Source: Cordilura impudica
Lineage: Eukaryota; Arthropoda; Insecta; Diptera; Scathophagidae
Assembly (NCBI GenBank): GCA_963682025.1
Contig: OY821518.1
Location: forward strand, 123,032,800-123,096,799
DNA: 64,000 bases
Reading direction: 5' to 3'
In this document: positions 1-10,639 of the stretch, one piece after another
Position numbering within the stretch: position 1 is the stretch's first letter
Layout: every line of letters begins with the position of its first letter
Notes under the pieces: model-generated
Databases searched by the model: none
Told to the model about the DNA's origin: nothing
What the model saw: only the letters and a program-made list of their open reading frames with translations
Position numbers and translations under genes: made by a program

Positions 1-1680
1 TATAATTTTCTTCCTTATTTTATTTTGTTTAATGTTAAGTTATTTTATTTTATTTTATGTCATGTTATGTTATTTTGTTTTATTTTATTTTTTCAATTTT
101 GTTCTGTAAATGATTTAAAATCTCAATATTTACCAAGTGTGAACTAAATACAAATGAATGTATATTTAATTTGATTGTTGTGATTTGTGTGTTTTGACCG
201 ATATCTTAAAATAACAATTGAAATAAATATTTACATATTTATTTTTCTATCACAATGGCTTATGAAAATATTTATTTTAGAATTTTCAAAGAAAACAATT
301 GCAATTTATAAATATTATTTTAGTGCAGTATATTTATGGCAAATCTACAGTACAAGGACATTGAACTTTGAATTAAATATTTAAAATTTTTTTTTTTTTT
401 TAATATTTTAATAATTCATAGAAAACAGAAATGCTTGTAATGGGGATCTCTCAAAGGGTTCAATATAAGTAGTTTCAAATACCTATGAGAGAAAATAATT
501 GGCCATTAGATGTAAGTATAATTGCTACATTATTTTTATGTAAAGAAATCGTGTTCTTTCTTATTTAAATTAAGGGTACTGTAAGCCTCTATATATACAA
601 ATTGTGTCCTTAAACCATCAACAAATAAATTATATAAATTGTTAGGCCATTAAAAGATTTCCAAAAATACAAAAAAAAAAATAGAGAAAAAAAATTGCTA
701 TCAAATTGATTTGTATCCAAATCAAAGGAATGTATCAACAATTTATAAATAAAGCACGTATTTGAACTTTTTTTTTTTTGCTTATTTCATGTCATGTTTA
801 AATGTGCCAACCGCTCCTATTTACATTTTGGCCTAAACAATATTTGGTTAACCATTAACGTAATATTATATCTTTAGTTTAGTTTATTTTTGATTTTTCT
901 TCACTTTCTAAGATAGACACTATTACAATATAACCATTAACCCATATCAAAAACGTTTTTGTCTAAGTTAAAATAGTCAAACGTTCAACATTGTATTTAT
1001 ATTTCTATAGAACTAAAAATCTGAAAATGTTTCTGCTGGTATTTAAATTTTTTTACTGTCAAGTATAAAAACGTGTCACAGAAATTTAAGATTTTTTTTA
1101 TAGCTATTGAAAAGAAGTGAATCAGCTATTTCTTTTAATAATAAATTAAATGTATAAAATTATCGGAATGATTATGCCTTAAACGTGTTATATATTATGC
1201 ATACTTTTAATTGTAACAAATAAAAATAATTCTCAATAATTGTGTTTCAAATACAGTGTACAACATTTTTTTTTTGGGTGGGGGGTCCATGATTCTAGCG
1301 ATGGCGAATTGTATGAGGCTGTTATAATAAAATCCTCATAGGGTTAGGCGCTATATGAGTACAGTCTTATTTTATGTTATTTTAAAGTGTACATTTTCCT
1401 TACCATCACCGTATGTGTCAGCATACAGAAAACTTTGTATCATGCATTTTCATGGATGTGTCCACTCTTAAAAAATACCAATGTTGCTTACTCAAATGGG
1501 CATATAAGTGATTTATATATGCCTACTCTCAATTCTAATAAGGGTTATCAAAGACTAAAAGTTCATACGGAAGTGGATAAGAGATTTAAGATAAATAAAA
1601 TCTATTTTCGATTAAAACATTTTAAGATCTGTGTAAGAGCATACGGGAAGGTTGTTTTATATATCGCTCTCACTAAAATT
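1..1680. other. AT-rich stretch without a recognisable gene
   Basis: I see only AT-rich DNA with runs of TTTTA near the start and several poly-T or poly-A tracts. The longest open frames have lysine/isoleucine-rich composition expected by chance and no motif I recognise. No tRNA or other RNA gene was found by eye. Confidence 0.6.
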
Positions 1681-1689
1681 GCTCCCGTA

Positions 1690-2300
1690 CTGTTTATTTT
1701 TTATACCCTAGACCCATTTTTTGTTAAACCGATCGACTCAGATTCACTTTCAGAATCACTTTCTGAGTCGATTTACAGATGTCCGTTTTTCCGTTTGTCT
1801 GTGTGTCCATGTCCAAAGGTTTCAGTCAAACTAAAAAACGCAAATATGAATATATTTCGGTGAAATTTAGCGTATAAGATTCCATCGGCCTAAGGATGAA
1901 AGGTACTGAAATTCGTAAAAATCGGTTCATGTTCAGACCTACTCCCCATACAAATGACCCTTATGAGATCGCCTTAAATTGTCATAATATACAAATTATC
2001 ATTTAGCTCTCGGTAAAATTGGGTTTCTTCTCAAATTTGGTTTGTGTATTTTTTTGCAAAAACTAAGTCACCTTGCCCGACATAGTCAAGATTGGTTCAT
2101 TTCTCAACAGAATTCCCATATAAATATGGCATCCGATATGAACTTTATTATATGTATACGAAGGCAAAAAACGGCCACTCAAATTTGGTTTATGCTTATT
2201 TTCTATATATAATTAGTTGGGTCTAAGCGATAGCGTCTCTAAGGCATGGTATTGGTTATCGTATAGTCGGTGTAGACTGGCTGTAATAAACATGATTAAT
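1690..2300 (+). repeat. Dispersed repeat family D, copy 1
   Basis: This stretch is clearly related to 27425-28225 and 55225-55800. Shared landmarks in the same order are: a TTTATACCCTA start, a GATCGACTCAGA segment, a GTCCG-rich run, ATATGAATATATTT, CCCATACAAATGACCC, then TTTGGTTTATGCTTATTTTC and a TATAGTCGGT end. It holds no coding sequence. Such noncoding interspersed repeats are common in fly genomes; I cannot assign it to a named superfamily. Confidence 0.7.
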
Positions 2301-3230
2301 AAAGATTTATATATGAGGCGCTCAGCGCCAAAACGGCCTAACCCTCATTTTCAAAAAAAATCAAACTGACTATGCTGATCTAACCGGAACCTTTTGAAAT
2401 TAATATTAAGAGCAATTTTAACCCCTCCCGTAGCGAGTATTTGCATGAATATCCACCAAATATGTACCGAATTTTATCAAATTATTGCGAAAATTATTTT
2501 GAAATATGTCATTAATACAATCACAATGCAGACTAATGTGCCCAAAGGAAGCTTTTTACCTTTTTGTTTTCTTTATTTGGTATGCAATAAAAATTTGTGC
2601 GGTGAATAGTTTCCAAAAAAATGTATCACAACCACTAAAGTTGGTTTTAGAGCGACGTGAAAAAAGTTGTAAGTTTTCAGTAAATTTGTACGTGGTTGCG
2701 TGAAGAGTACCCTACCGACCAATGACAAGTTAAATGAATTTGTCATAATGCGATTGAAATTTTTGCTAGTAAAAGTGTTTCTACAGAGAAAATATATATT
2801 TGTGAAAACAAAAAATTGGAAGAAAATATTTTTTTTTGTGCCTAGGATTTTAGAACTGACATAAGTTATATTTGGAGAGCTGAATCTAATTAAAAATCAG
2901 TTATTCTCTACCAGTTCGACGTTTTCCGATCTGCCTTTTATTTAGTTGTGCGTATATTTATATTATGCGTCATTTGCATTTCCCCCAAAACCGTTTGACA
3001 AAGAAAAAAGTGACACAGATTATAGAATATCCAATCCATACATTTCCCTAACTTTTTTAACATTTCATAAATTATATTTTTATTCAAATAGTCCTAATAA
3101 ACCGGAGAATACAAGTTTAAAGAAAACACAAAAACTGCTTATCTTGTCTACTTTGGTGTTAGGATTGGTGATAAGAATAAAACCTGGGCACCATAATAGG
3201 TCTGTAATTTTTGTACAGCACATTTACAAT
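2300..3230. other. Intergenic DNA, no gene seen
   Basis: No motif-bearing open frame is present. The only structured piece I noticed is the short perfect palindrome GGCGCTCAGCGCC at 2317-2329. A 102-codon open frame at 2946-3254 has no family resemblance I can name and is probably chance. Confidence 0.5.
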
Positions 3231-3232
3231 GT

Positions 3233-3715
3233 AGCATTTATTTTTAATTTTTAAATGAAAATGACCAATTTTGCTAAAGGTATTCAGAACTTGTTGAAAT
3301 TTTGTAACATTTTTTGCTTTGGTAACCTAAAATAAAAATCGAAAAAAAAAATTTGTAAAATCACAAGATGGCGGAAAAATCCGGCTCAGAAAATGGAGGA
3401 GGATTTTTTTTAAACGGCTGTTCTTTTGAACCGTTTGTTCGATTCTAGTCATTTTAACAGTTTTGAGTAAGCAAAAGATTATATTTAGTATAAAAATTAT
3501 TTAATTATGTAAAAATTATTTATTTATATAATTTTATTAAAAAAATTTCGGGAAAGCTTTAGAAAATGTGCTTTTTCCAAAAAGCTTTGCTTTTTTCAGA
3601 GATAACCTAAAATATGTTCTATTAATGGTGTAAATTACTCGATCCACATTTTTTAGGTTTTGAAATGTGTTTGTTTTAGCAAGCATATATTTGAAGATAT
3701 TAAATAAAAACATGA
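3233..3715 (+). repeat. Left terminal inverted repeat of the unnamed transposon
   Basis: This arm matches the reverse complement of 8935-9390 almost throughout. Shared landmarks are AAAGGTATTCA, ACAAGATGGCGGAAAAATCC, GGAGGAGGATTT, CAGTTTTGAGTAAG, TCGGGAAAGCTTTAGAAAAT, TGGTGTAAATTAC and TTTGAAGATATTAAATAAAA. Similarity is strongest from about 3265 inward and fades outward. Confidence 0.85.
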
Positions 3716-4399
3716 AATATTTTTTTTTTAAGCCAAGTCTGAGGAACTATACCGAACTTTTAGTACATTAGTTTCAGACGATGATGGTATAAATCAGTGC
3801 TATTTATATGTACCTTTAATAGTTATTGGCTTGTACTTTGAATAGCGCTCTTCCAATTCGAGATCACAGCATCTATATTCATCGGTAGCAACATACATCA
3901 ATTGTATGTATGTCTGTACGTGAGGTAACGAGCCATTCATACAATTTTTTTGGGTCGGTGATTGTATTTTCCTACCACATTCATAGCTCTTGTTCCCTTG
4001 CCATATGCTTCACAGTGCCTCCAACTCCATCACGCGGCCCTTTTCCATGGGAAGTCCCAAAAAAAAGCCACTCTGCTTCCATTCCTAAATCATCTTTGTG
4101 GAGTCATAGATTCAGAAATTTTTTTTATTTTTATATTGTGAACCTGCACCATCCGTAAAATAAAAATTTTTCTTTGTTTTACCGGGAGTGCTCTCAACAC
4201 TGCGAATAAATGCGTTCAATTTTCTCAAGAAAAGATGTACTACATTTGCATCATGAATCGTTTCGTCGGATATAACACCCATACTGTGATGGACTAGCAG
4301 TGATTTTGAATCTCGATGATAGGCTTCATATGGGTGCACTGTTGTCTATACATTGCTCCAATGGAAAATTGAACCTATATAACCCAAATTATTTGATAA

Positions 4400-4708
4400 A
4401 ATTGATTGTTGGAGGGTGTTGGATGACCACTCCTTTTCTGACCATCGATATCGAATTTTTGCTTAGAGAAAAAGACCCGGTGGAAAGTGTCCCCCAGAAA
4501 TCTGAAGAGGACAAATTGGGTAAAGTATATGAAAACCTTTGCCGGGTTATTGGCGATAATACCCTTATCCGAACCGCGTAATTCCGAGGACATAGATGGT
4601 CTAGTGGATCATATTACCAAGGCAAGGTCTAAGAGCAAGAAGAAACCACCGTGGTGGCCTAGCGAGGTGCATCAGGGCAGATACTCCTGCAGGAAACTCT
4701 TTAACAAG
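4400..4708 (+). pseudogene. C-terminal end of APE-type endonuclease and linker of the LINE ORF2
   Basis: The frame reading WRVLDDHSFSDHRY (about 4412-4452) is the last conserved block of apurinic-like endonucleases of non-LTR elements. The conserved SDHRY is intact. A frameshift follows at once; the next frame reads IEFLLREKDPVES, and a second shift leads into RNLKRTNWVKYMKTFAGLL. The N-terminal endonuclease, including the catalytic Glu, is absent because of the 5' truncation. The sequence runs into an assembly gap at 4709. Confidence 0.75.
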
Positions 4709-4908
4709 NNNNNNNNNNNNNNNNNNNNNNNNNNNNNNNNNNNNNNNNNNNNNNNNNNNNNNNNNNNNNNNNNNNNNNNNNNNNNNNNNNNNNNNNNNNN
4801 NNNNNNNNNNNNNNNNNNNNNNNNNNNNNNNNNNNNNNNNNNNNNNNNNNNNNNNNNNNNNNNNNNNNNNNNNNNNNNNNNNNNNNNNNNNNNNNNNNNN
4901 NNNNNNNN
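4709..4908. other. Assembly gap (200 N)
   Basis: Exactly 200 unknown bases lie inside the LINE between its linker and RT. The round number suggests a placeholder. By comparison with full-length LOA/I-type proteins, considerably more than 67 residues should lie here, so real sequence is probably missing. Confidence 0.95.
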
Positions 4909-6045
4909 GTGTTCATTCCAAAAGCTGGAAAAAGTTCACACACTGTCCCAAAAGACTTCAGACCAGTAAGTCTATCATCGTTCTTATTAAAGACAATGGA
5001 GCGTATGATAGATTCTTACTTACGAAGAGTTATTGATCCTAAACTGCTGTCGGCGCGGCAACACGCTTACAGCAAGGGAAGGTCAACCGAAACAGCTCTT
5101 CGCGAGCTTGTGTATACCATCGAGAAATCGCTCTCGGTAGGAGAATACACTATGACAGCCTTTTTGGATATAGAACGGGCTTTTAACAATGTCACACCGG
5201 ACTCGATATTAGCGGCACTATCTAGTCTAGGAGTGAACTCCGTCATCATCTCACTGATTGGAAATCTGCTTGCCAACAGGCGGATAACGTCTAAATTGGG
5301 AACGACTCTAATATCCCGATTGGTCAACAGGGGAACGTTACAAGGGGGCGTTCTGTCACCACTTCTACGGAACTTAGCGCTGAACTCAATGCTACTTTCG
5401 TTGGAGAGACAAGGCTGCAACGTGGTCACCTATGCTGATGACGTGGTCACAGCCATAAATTGGAAGTTTCTATACACACTTAGAGACATTCTACAGAGGG
5501 CTCTCACTATGCTATCTAGCTGGGCAAGTAGTTGCGGTCTGGGGGTAAATCCGACCAAAACGGAACTTGTTCTTTTCACGAGGAAGTATAAGATAACCTA
5601 CCTTCGACCCTATTTCTTTTTACGGTGCTGATATCGCCTTCTCTGATGGAGCCATGTATCTTGACGTATTCCTGGAAAGGAAGCTGAATTTCAGACGGAA
5701 GTTGGAGGAAAGGGCAAAGAAGGCGACTATAGCTTTATACTCCTGCAAAAAGGCAATTGGTAAGCGGTGGGGCTTCAGCCGAAAAATTGCTTACTGAATG
5801 TTCACAGCGGTGGTTCGCCCAATACTGCTGTACGGGGTCATCGTCTGGTGGCCTGCTCTAGAGAAGGCCTCTAATACTAACCTTCTTGCAAGGGTGCAGA
5901 GAATGGCTTCCATGTGTATCACTGGTGCCCTTCGTACTACACCTACGGATGCCTTGAACATCCTCTTACACCTAATACCGTTGGACATATTAGGAAAGCA
6001 GTCGGCGGCCTCATCGGGCATTAGACTAAGAAGCGCAATACAATA
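4909..6045 (+). pseudogene. Reverse transcriptase and thumb region of the LOA/I-like LINE
   Basis: An uninterrupted frame to about 5605 carries the RT blocks in order: VFIPKAGKSSH and DFRPVSLSSFLLKTMER (fingers), FLDIERAFNNV with the first catalytic Asp, LQGGVLSPLL, and VVTYADDVV with the catalytic YADD. Near 5605 a frameshift moves the protein to the frame reading FYGADIAFSDGAMYLDVFLE. A stop after KIAY is followed by VVRPILLYGVIVWWPALEK (about 5810-5865), the usual thumb/connection motif of this LINE group. The RT core itself keeps its catalytic residues; the breaks lie downstream. It is the template-copying enzyme of the element and would act in the nucleus at nicked target DNA. Confidence 0.88.
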
Positions 6046-6204
6046 GCGTGGTCATAATTGTGGCCATGGAGTGAACCTGAGTAACAGGAACTTACCATTG
6101 AACATGGATTACACTACTCCGAGGAGTGTATTCGAATGACACTACAAAACTCTGATACCGACCAGGGAATCCTGTTCAGGGAGGATTCGAGGTAGCAGGC
6201 GTTC

Positions 6205-7057
6205 GACAAATTTCTATACTGACGGATCGAAATTGTGTGGTCAAGTTGGTTTCGGGGTCTATTCAAAGGAGCTTGGACTAAATCTGGATCGCAGGTTGCC
6301 AGACCACTGCAGTGTTTATCAGGCAGAGGTACTGGCAATAAAGGAAGTTTCTGACTGGTTGGGTCGGAATATTCTGTCTACAACCGCAGTCAACATCTAC
6401 TCTGATAGTCAGGCCGCGGTATAATCCTTGGAATCAATGTTCCTGAAAACAAGTACCACCCTTAGCTGCCGCACGTCTTTAAATGAGATGGCCAAGCAGT
6501 TCGGCATCAGGCTCATATGGGTTCCAGGGCACAGGAATATACCGGGAAACTGTAAAGCTGCCGAGTTGGCAAGACAGGGCACTACCTTACGGGTTCCAGC
6601 TGACTTGGAATGTGTTAGTATACCCCTGGAGTCTTGCAAGCTGGAACTTCGGCTTCACACCGCCGGCATAACTGACAATAGATGGGCTAATGGATCAACG
6701 TGCAGGATCACGAGACAGATCTGGCCGGCTCTAAATCGTAAGCGCACTAGCGCGCTACTATCACTCCTCCGTGGGGAGATTTCAACAGTAGTTGGTGTTA
6801 TCACTGGGCACTGCCTCATAGGGAGACACGCTGAACGCATCAGGGTCTCGCCAAATGACTTCCGTCGTAGCTGCATGGATGTGGAGGAGGTGGAGAGCAT
6901 AGAACACTTCCTTTGCTATTGCCTGGTGCTCTCCAGAACGAGACTTCGAACATTGGGATCGCCGTTTCTTCACGATCTCTCTGATCTCTCAAATGTGGAC
7001 ATTTCACATATCAGGGGCTTTATCAGGAGCTCAAACTGGTTCTACGGTGGGGACTGA
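6205..7057 (+). pseudogene. RNase H domain and C-terminal region of the LOA/I-like LINE
   Basis: FYTDGSKLCGQVGFGVY (about 6211), CSVYQAEVLAI and IYSDSQAAV mark a type I RNase H fold with its Asp, Glu and Asp. The fourth conserved position in GNCKAAELARQG, usually Asp in AD-LA, is Ala here. An in-frame stop follows DSQAAV at about 6422. The rest to 7057 contains WVPGHRNIPGN and a Cys/His-containing tail ending FIRSSNWFYGGD. RNase H would remove RNA from the RNA:DNA hybrid during insertion. The stop and the changed residue indicate an inactive copy. Confidence 0.85.
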
Positions 7058-7146
7058 GGGGAACACATATTCTTCCCTTGGTATCACAATGGACCCCAGA
7101 GTGTGGACCTAAGTGTGCTTTTCCTTTGGTTTAGCAGCCACTCTCA

Positions 7147-7166
7147 ACCTAACCTAACCTAACCCA
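7147..7166 (+). repeat. CCTAA repeat at the LINE 3' end
   Basis: Three CCTAA/CCTAACC repeats directly end the element and mark the 3' junction. Short tandem repeats at the 3' terminus are usual for LOA/I-group LINEs and are produced by reverse transcriptase slippage. The sequence resembles the insect telomere TTAGG unit only superficially. Confidence 0.7.
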
Positions 7167-8934
7167 ATGTTGATGATATGAACAATTAAAGATAATGAAT
7201 CACTTAATGATTAATTCTAAAAATTACCTCATTCGTATGTAAAAAAGAAAACTTTTCAGCAAAATCTCCAACTACCAGAACTTCATCTGATTGTAAAACA
7301 GATTTTCTGTACTTTATGTGTTGATTTTGAGATTTTGCGATATAATGATGATATGAAAATTTTGTAAGCTGATCAAAAAAGTATTCGCATAATTGGATCA
7401 CCGGTTTGAGGATTATATTCAAGTTACAAAGATCTGTTGTTGTCCATCGTCTGACTGCGATATACTCGTCCTCGGTTTTCTCTTATAATGCTTCAACTTC
7501 TTCTTTAAAAGCATACATATATTCACAATCCGAACAAATTCTCAAAAAACATTTAACTGACCCATTTGAGAATGTAATTTTTGCCACACAAACAACTTCA
7601 CTTAAAAATCGAAGATCCGATAAAATTTTTATTGCTTGAGGAAGCATTTGAAAGTTCTCATTAATAGAGCGCAGACATACCTTGTGTACACTTTTCGAAT
7701 TGGGCAAAACACAATTTTCGGGTCGAAGAGTATAAAATTTTGAAATTGATATTTTTTTTTTTTGGAAAATCTGATTGAAACTGGAAAAACGCCTCAATCA
7801 CTGCTGATAGCATGAGTCGATTTTGAAATTTTTCCTTAACTCCATTTTGTTTTACAATAGTATAGTCCTTTATTCCGGGCAGTTGACGACAAATTGAATC
7901 ACTCAAATGAACCAAATTTTCATTCGTAGATCGATTTTAAGGAGGTTCAATGAGAAGTGGACCAGAACTTTTTTGCACTGCTTTGGCCTTACTAGCCATA
8001 TGATGATGAGTGGTGCCAAATTTTTGCACAATTTGAGCTGGGGTCCATGATTCTGGTAATATTGTTAAAATTTGTTTTTTTTCGTTTTTCGTATGCTCGG
8101 AAGCATATTTATCTTTCAATTGCCCAATTATTTCTTGATAATTATTGTTTTTAATTTCAAACTCATCTTCAAGTCTTGATAATGTGTCAATATTAAAAAT
8201 TCTTCTGCAACTTTCAGTGCAAACACGTTTTGCTTGCTCTTCCCATTCTCCAACTGGCATTCTACACGCGTCTACACTACACTGTATAGCTCGAATGAAA
8301 TTTAAAAGTTTGTTAAGCTCGATTATAATACTTCAATTATTTGGCAAATAATGAGCGTCTGAAGCATCATTCTCCTCTTCTAAAATTTCGTTAATTTCAA
8401 AATCTTGGGCTCATGAAGCATCATTTTCCAATTCTTGATCTTTGTTGATATCATTAGCTGGGCCACTGGCAATGCGATGGAATTATTGATAATTTTTCGA
8501 TGAATATTCACCAAGCAACTACAGCAAATTTTCGCAGTGTGTAAAATTGAATCCTTAATGTTGCTGATCTTAATAAAATCGTCACTGTTAATAGAATATG
8601 GTTTGCTACATTTTTCCTTTTTCGATAATGGTCGACAACACATGTATTCAACTATTTTACACATATTGCAAAAATTTATAACTAAAGTTATAAAACAACA
8701 AATAAATGGTATCTCGTATGAAGATGTGTTACTTTTTAAAACAGATCCAAACAATTAAAAAATAATTTAATTCAAAGACAGAATAACAACTTCTGATAAT
8801 TTTGCACAATGATTGAGAAATGAGAAATTATTAAAATTGACAGATAATATAAAGAGAATGTGTATTAAAAGGCCTACTACGATAGATGACTTCCATAGAT
8901 GACTTACAAATCCGAATTTTTTGGCAATATCCCA

Positions 8935-9390
8935 AATTGTTTTTATTTAATATCTTCAAATACATCCTTGCTAAAACACAAACGTTTCAAAAACCTAAAA
9001 AGTGTGGATCGTGTAATTTATACCATTAATAGGACGTATTTGAGGCTATCTCTGAAAAATATTTCAAAAAGTTTGGGCACAAAGCTTTTTTGAAAAAGCA
9101 CATTTTCTAAAGCTTTCCCGAAACTTTTGTAATAAGATTATATAAATATTTTTTTTTTTTAATTTTTTTACAAAACATAATCTTTTTCTTACTCAAAACT
9201 GTTAAAATGACCAGAATCGAATGAAATCCTCCTCCACTTTCGGAGCCGGATTTTTCCGCCATCTTGTGATTTTTCAAATTTTTTTCCCATTTTTTTTTTT
9301 CTAAGTTCCCAAAGCAAACAATGTTAACGAATTTCATCAATTTTTGAATACCTTTTGCAAAACCGTTCAAATTTTAAAAATAATTGCTCA
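8935..9390 (-). repeat. Right terminal inverted repeat of the unnamed transposon
   Basis: This is the reverse-complement partner of 3233-3715, with the same ordered landmarks (for example TTCGGGAAAGCTTTAG and ACAAGATGGCGGAAAAATCC when read on the minus strand). The arms differ by small indels and scattered substitutions, so the element is not recent. The open frame at 9107-9370 is only a translation of this arm. Confidence 0.85.
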
Positions 9391-9559
9391 ATAGTGCTAT
9401 CGGAAAGAGAGGAATTTTGAAATTCCGATGGTTTGGAAAAACCACATCAATAATTTCTATATCTTCCTAGTATATACATATTATTGGAATCAATCTAGAC
9501 CTCCGCAGCAGGTGGAACTATAGTGATTTGTCCTCTCCAAGACGCCCAGTTCCTCAGTC

Positions 9560-10590
9560 GGAATATCCCAACGCTTAACCAGTTACCACAGCTCTGTGTG
9601 GATGAGCATTTAGCCATAGTCCTGGTTTTAATAAAGGTGACAGTGATTATGAGGGGATAACATCCATTCTTCATTGTTTTAGCCAGGATGAGTTACGTAA
9701 CTTCATCAGAGATGTTAAACTCTCAAAAGAAGCTTCTGAATTGCTGGCTACTAGGTTTCACAACAAAAATTTACTGATCTATTTTCCTTCTTTTCTCAAG
9801 ATGACGAGATGTAGCTTGTTACGAAATTAGAGGGCTCTTGGAATATTTCACAGATATTTGACGCCTACTTATTGACACCTCAAAGTGAATTTTGAAATAT
9901 GTCCTTATACGGGATGGTAATAAATATGGTTCAATATCAATTGCTCACACACAAAAATAAAATATAAATATAACACCATAGTTTCAGTCTTGGAGAAGGT
10001 AGTATATCGTGAACATCAATGGGTGGTCTTGGACAGAAAATATCCCTGTTATGAATATAATTAAAGTTCCCATAGATGGACGAGATAAAATCATTTTCCT
10101 CTTCTGCATATTAAGTTGGGCCTTATAGACGCTCTTTATAAGAATGGATCATGTTGGGTATGGATAAAATGAAAGCACAAATATAGGCTCAAAAATAGGA
10201 CAATTTATTAAGGATGCTGCCATCGTAATTCCTTGAACGAGGCTAAGGAAAAAGCCCTGATTTCATTCGTTGAAGTTTTCATACATTTTCTGGGCAAACC
10301 CAAAGCTGAAAACTATATTGAACTGATAAACGAGATGGTTGGCTGTAACGTGCGTATTAAGGTACACTATTTACACAGCCACTTTGGTTTTTCTGAAAAC
10401 TTAAGAGACACCAGAAAAGAATAAGGTGAAAAACTTCACCAAGATATTAATATTATGGACGGCCGCTACAAAGGACGGAGGAATACACTCATAATGCCAG
10501 ATTACTCCAGTATTTTAAAGGGGACTTACTCTTATTTCAATTCAAGAAATTCACCAAAAATAAACTTCCGCAGTGTTCAGTGACTCTACT
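9560..10590 (+). pseudogene. Relic of an unnamed transposon-associated protein family
   Basis: Pieces in family order are RDVKLSKEASELLATRF (about 9700), a broken LLHIKLGLID segment (about 10105), EAKEKALISFVEVFIHFLGK (10237 onward), KVHYLHSHFGFSENL (about 10359-10403), then after a stop EKLHQDINIMDGRYKGR (about 10429) and MPDYSSILKGD. I recognise these blocks from a large family of uncharacterised insect proteins that recur in many copies and carry a conserved His-rich HSH and HQDI segment. Its enzymatic role is not known to me. Several stops and frameshifts, and an absent middle region, show a dead copy. No inverted ends were found around it. Confidence 0.6.
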
Positions 10591-10639
10591 TGGTTTGACT
10601 GTTTTATATAAAAAAATAAATAAAAATATAATTATAATT

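Larger units (their letters stand above)
4385..7168 (+). mobile_element. 5'-truncated LOA/I-like non-LTR retrotransposon (LINE)
   Basis: The insert starts inside the endonuclease domain and runs through reverse transcriptase, RNase H and a Cys-containing C-terminal region, then ends in CCTAACCTAACCTAACCC. A 5' truncation with an intact 3' end is typical of target-primed reverse transcription. RNase H downstream of the RT, with the SDHRY endonuclease motif, points to the LOA/I group rather than Jockey. It lies in the opposite orientation to the surrounding transposase. A 200-base assembly gap (4709-4908) removes part of the linker before the RT; full-length relatives are longer here, so the gap size is probably nominal. 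Confidence 0.85.
4375..7227 (-). other. Predicted intron of the transposase gene, carrying a nested LINE
   Basis: On the minus strand the upstream coding part stops after HTNE at GAG|GTAATT (exon end 7228). The downstream part resumes at TATATAG|GTTCAATTT (exon start 4374). Joining these GT-AG boundaries gives EVQF followed by HWSNV, as expected for the family, apart from one lost T. About 60 bp at 7167-7227 look like original intron. The rest is the LINE. This is an inference from splice-site fit and reading frame; no transcript is available. Confidence 0.5.
3728..8664 (-). pseudogene. Transposase-like pseudogene of an unnamed DDE-type family
   Basis: Read on the minus strand, the pieces follow one another in family order. 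First comes a Cys-rich N-terminal region (CCRPLSKKEKC, about 8650-8500). Next is a helix-turn-helix-like block ILTILPESWTPAQIVQKFG (about 8080). A middle region follows (FYTLRPENC; about 7720), then VVGDFAEKFSF (about 7255). After the insert comes FHWSNV-stop-TTVHPYEAY (about 4350), then FYFTDGAGSQYKNKKNF (about 4140), GTSHGKGPRDGVGGTVKHM (about 4050) and a tail ending at a TAA at 3728. By analogy with RNase H-fold transposases, the Asp residues of GDFAE and TDGA are candidate catalytic residues; that is inference. At least four frameshifts or stops show it is dead. The start is taken at the Met of MCKIVEY (8664) because it opens the Cys-rich block. The tail ends 13 bp from the left TIR, which supports its being the element's own gene. 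I know this family only as uncharacterised. Confidence 0.75.
3233..9390 (-). mobile_element. DNA transposon of an unnamed transposase family, with long TIRs and a nested LINE
   Basis: Inverted repeats of about 450 bp at 3233-3715 and 8935-9390 enclose a minus-strand transposase-like pseudogene (3728-8664). This is the layout of a complete cut-and-paste element. The coding family is one I recognise from many insects and cnidarians as uncharacterised proteins. The body is enlarged by a non-LTR retrotransposon at about 4385-7168. Without that insert the element would be roughly 3.4 kb. I could not fix the outermost bases or a target-site duplication, because the flanks are AT-rich and diverged. 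Confidence 0.75.

Noticed and set aside
1387..1863. 158-codon open frame
   Set aside because: Its second half overlaps dispersed repeat family D, and neither half has a motif; it is likely chance.
7147..7166. CCTAA repeats as an internal telomere tract
   Set aside because: Only about three units are present and they form the 3' terminus of the LINE; flies also lack TTAGG telomeres.
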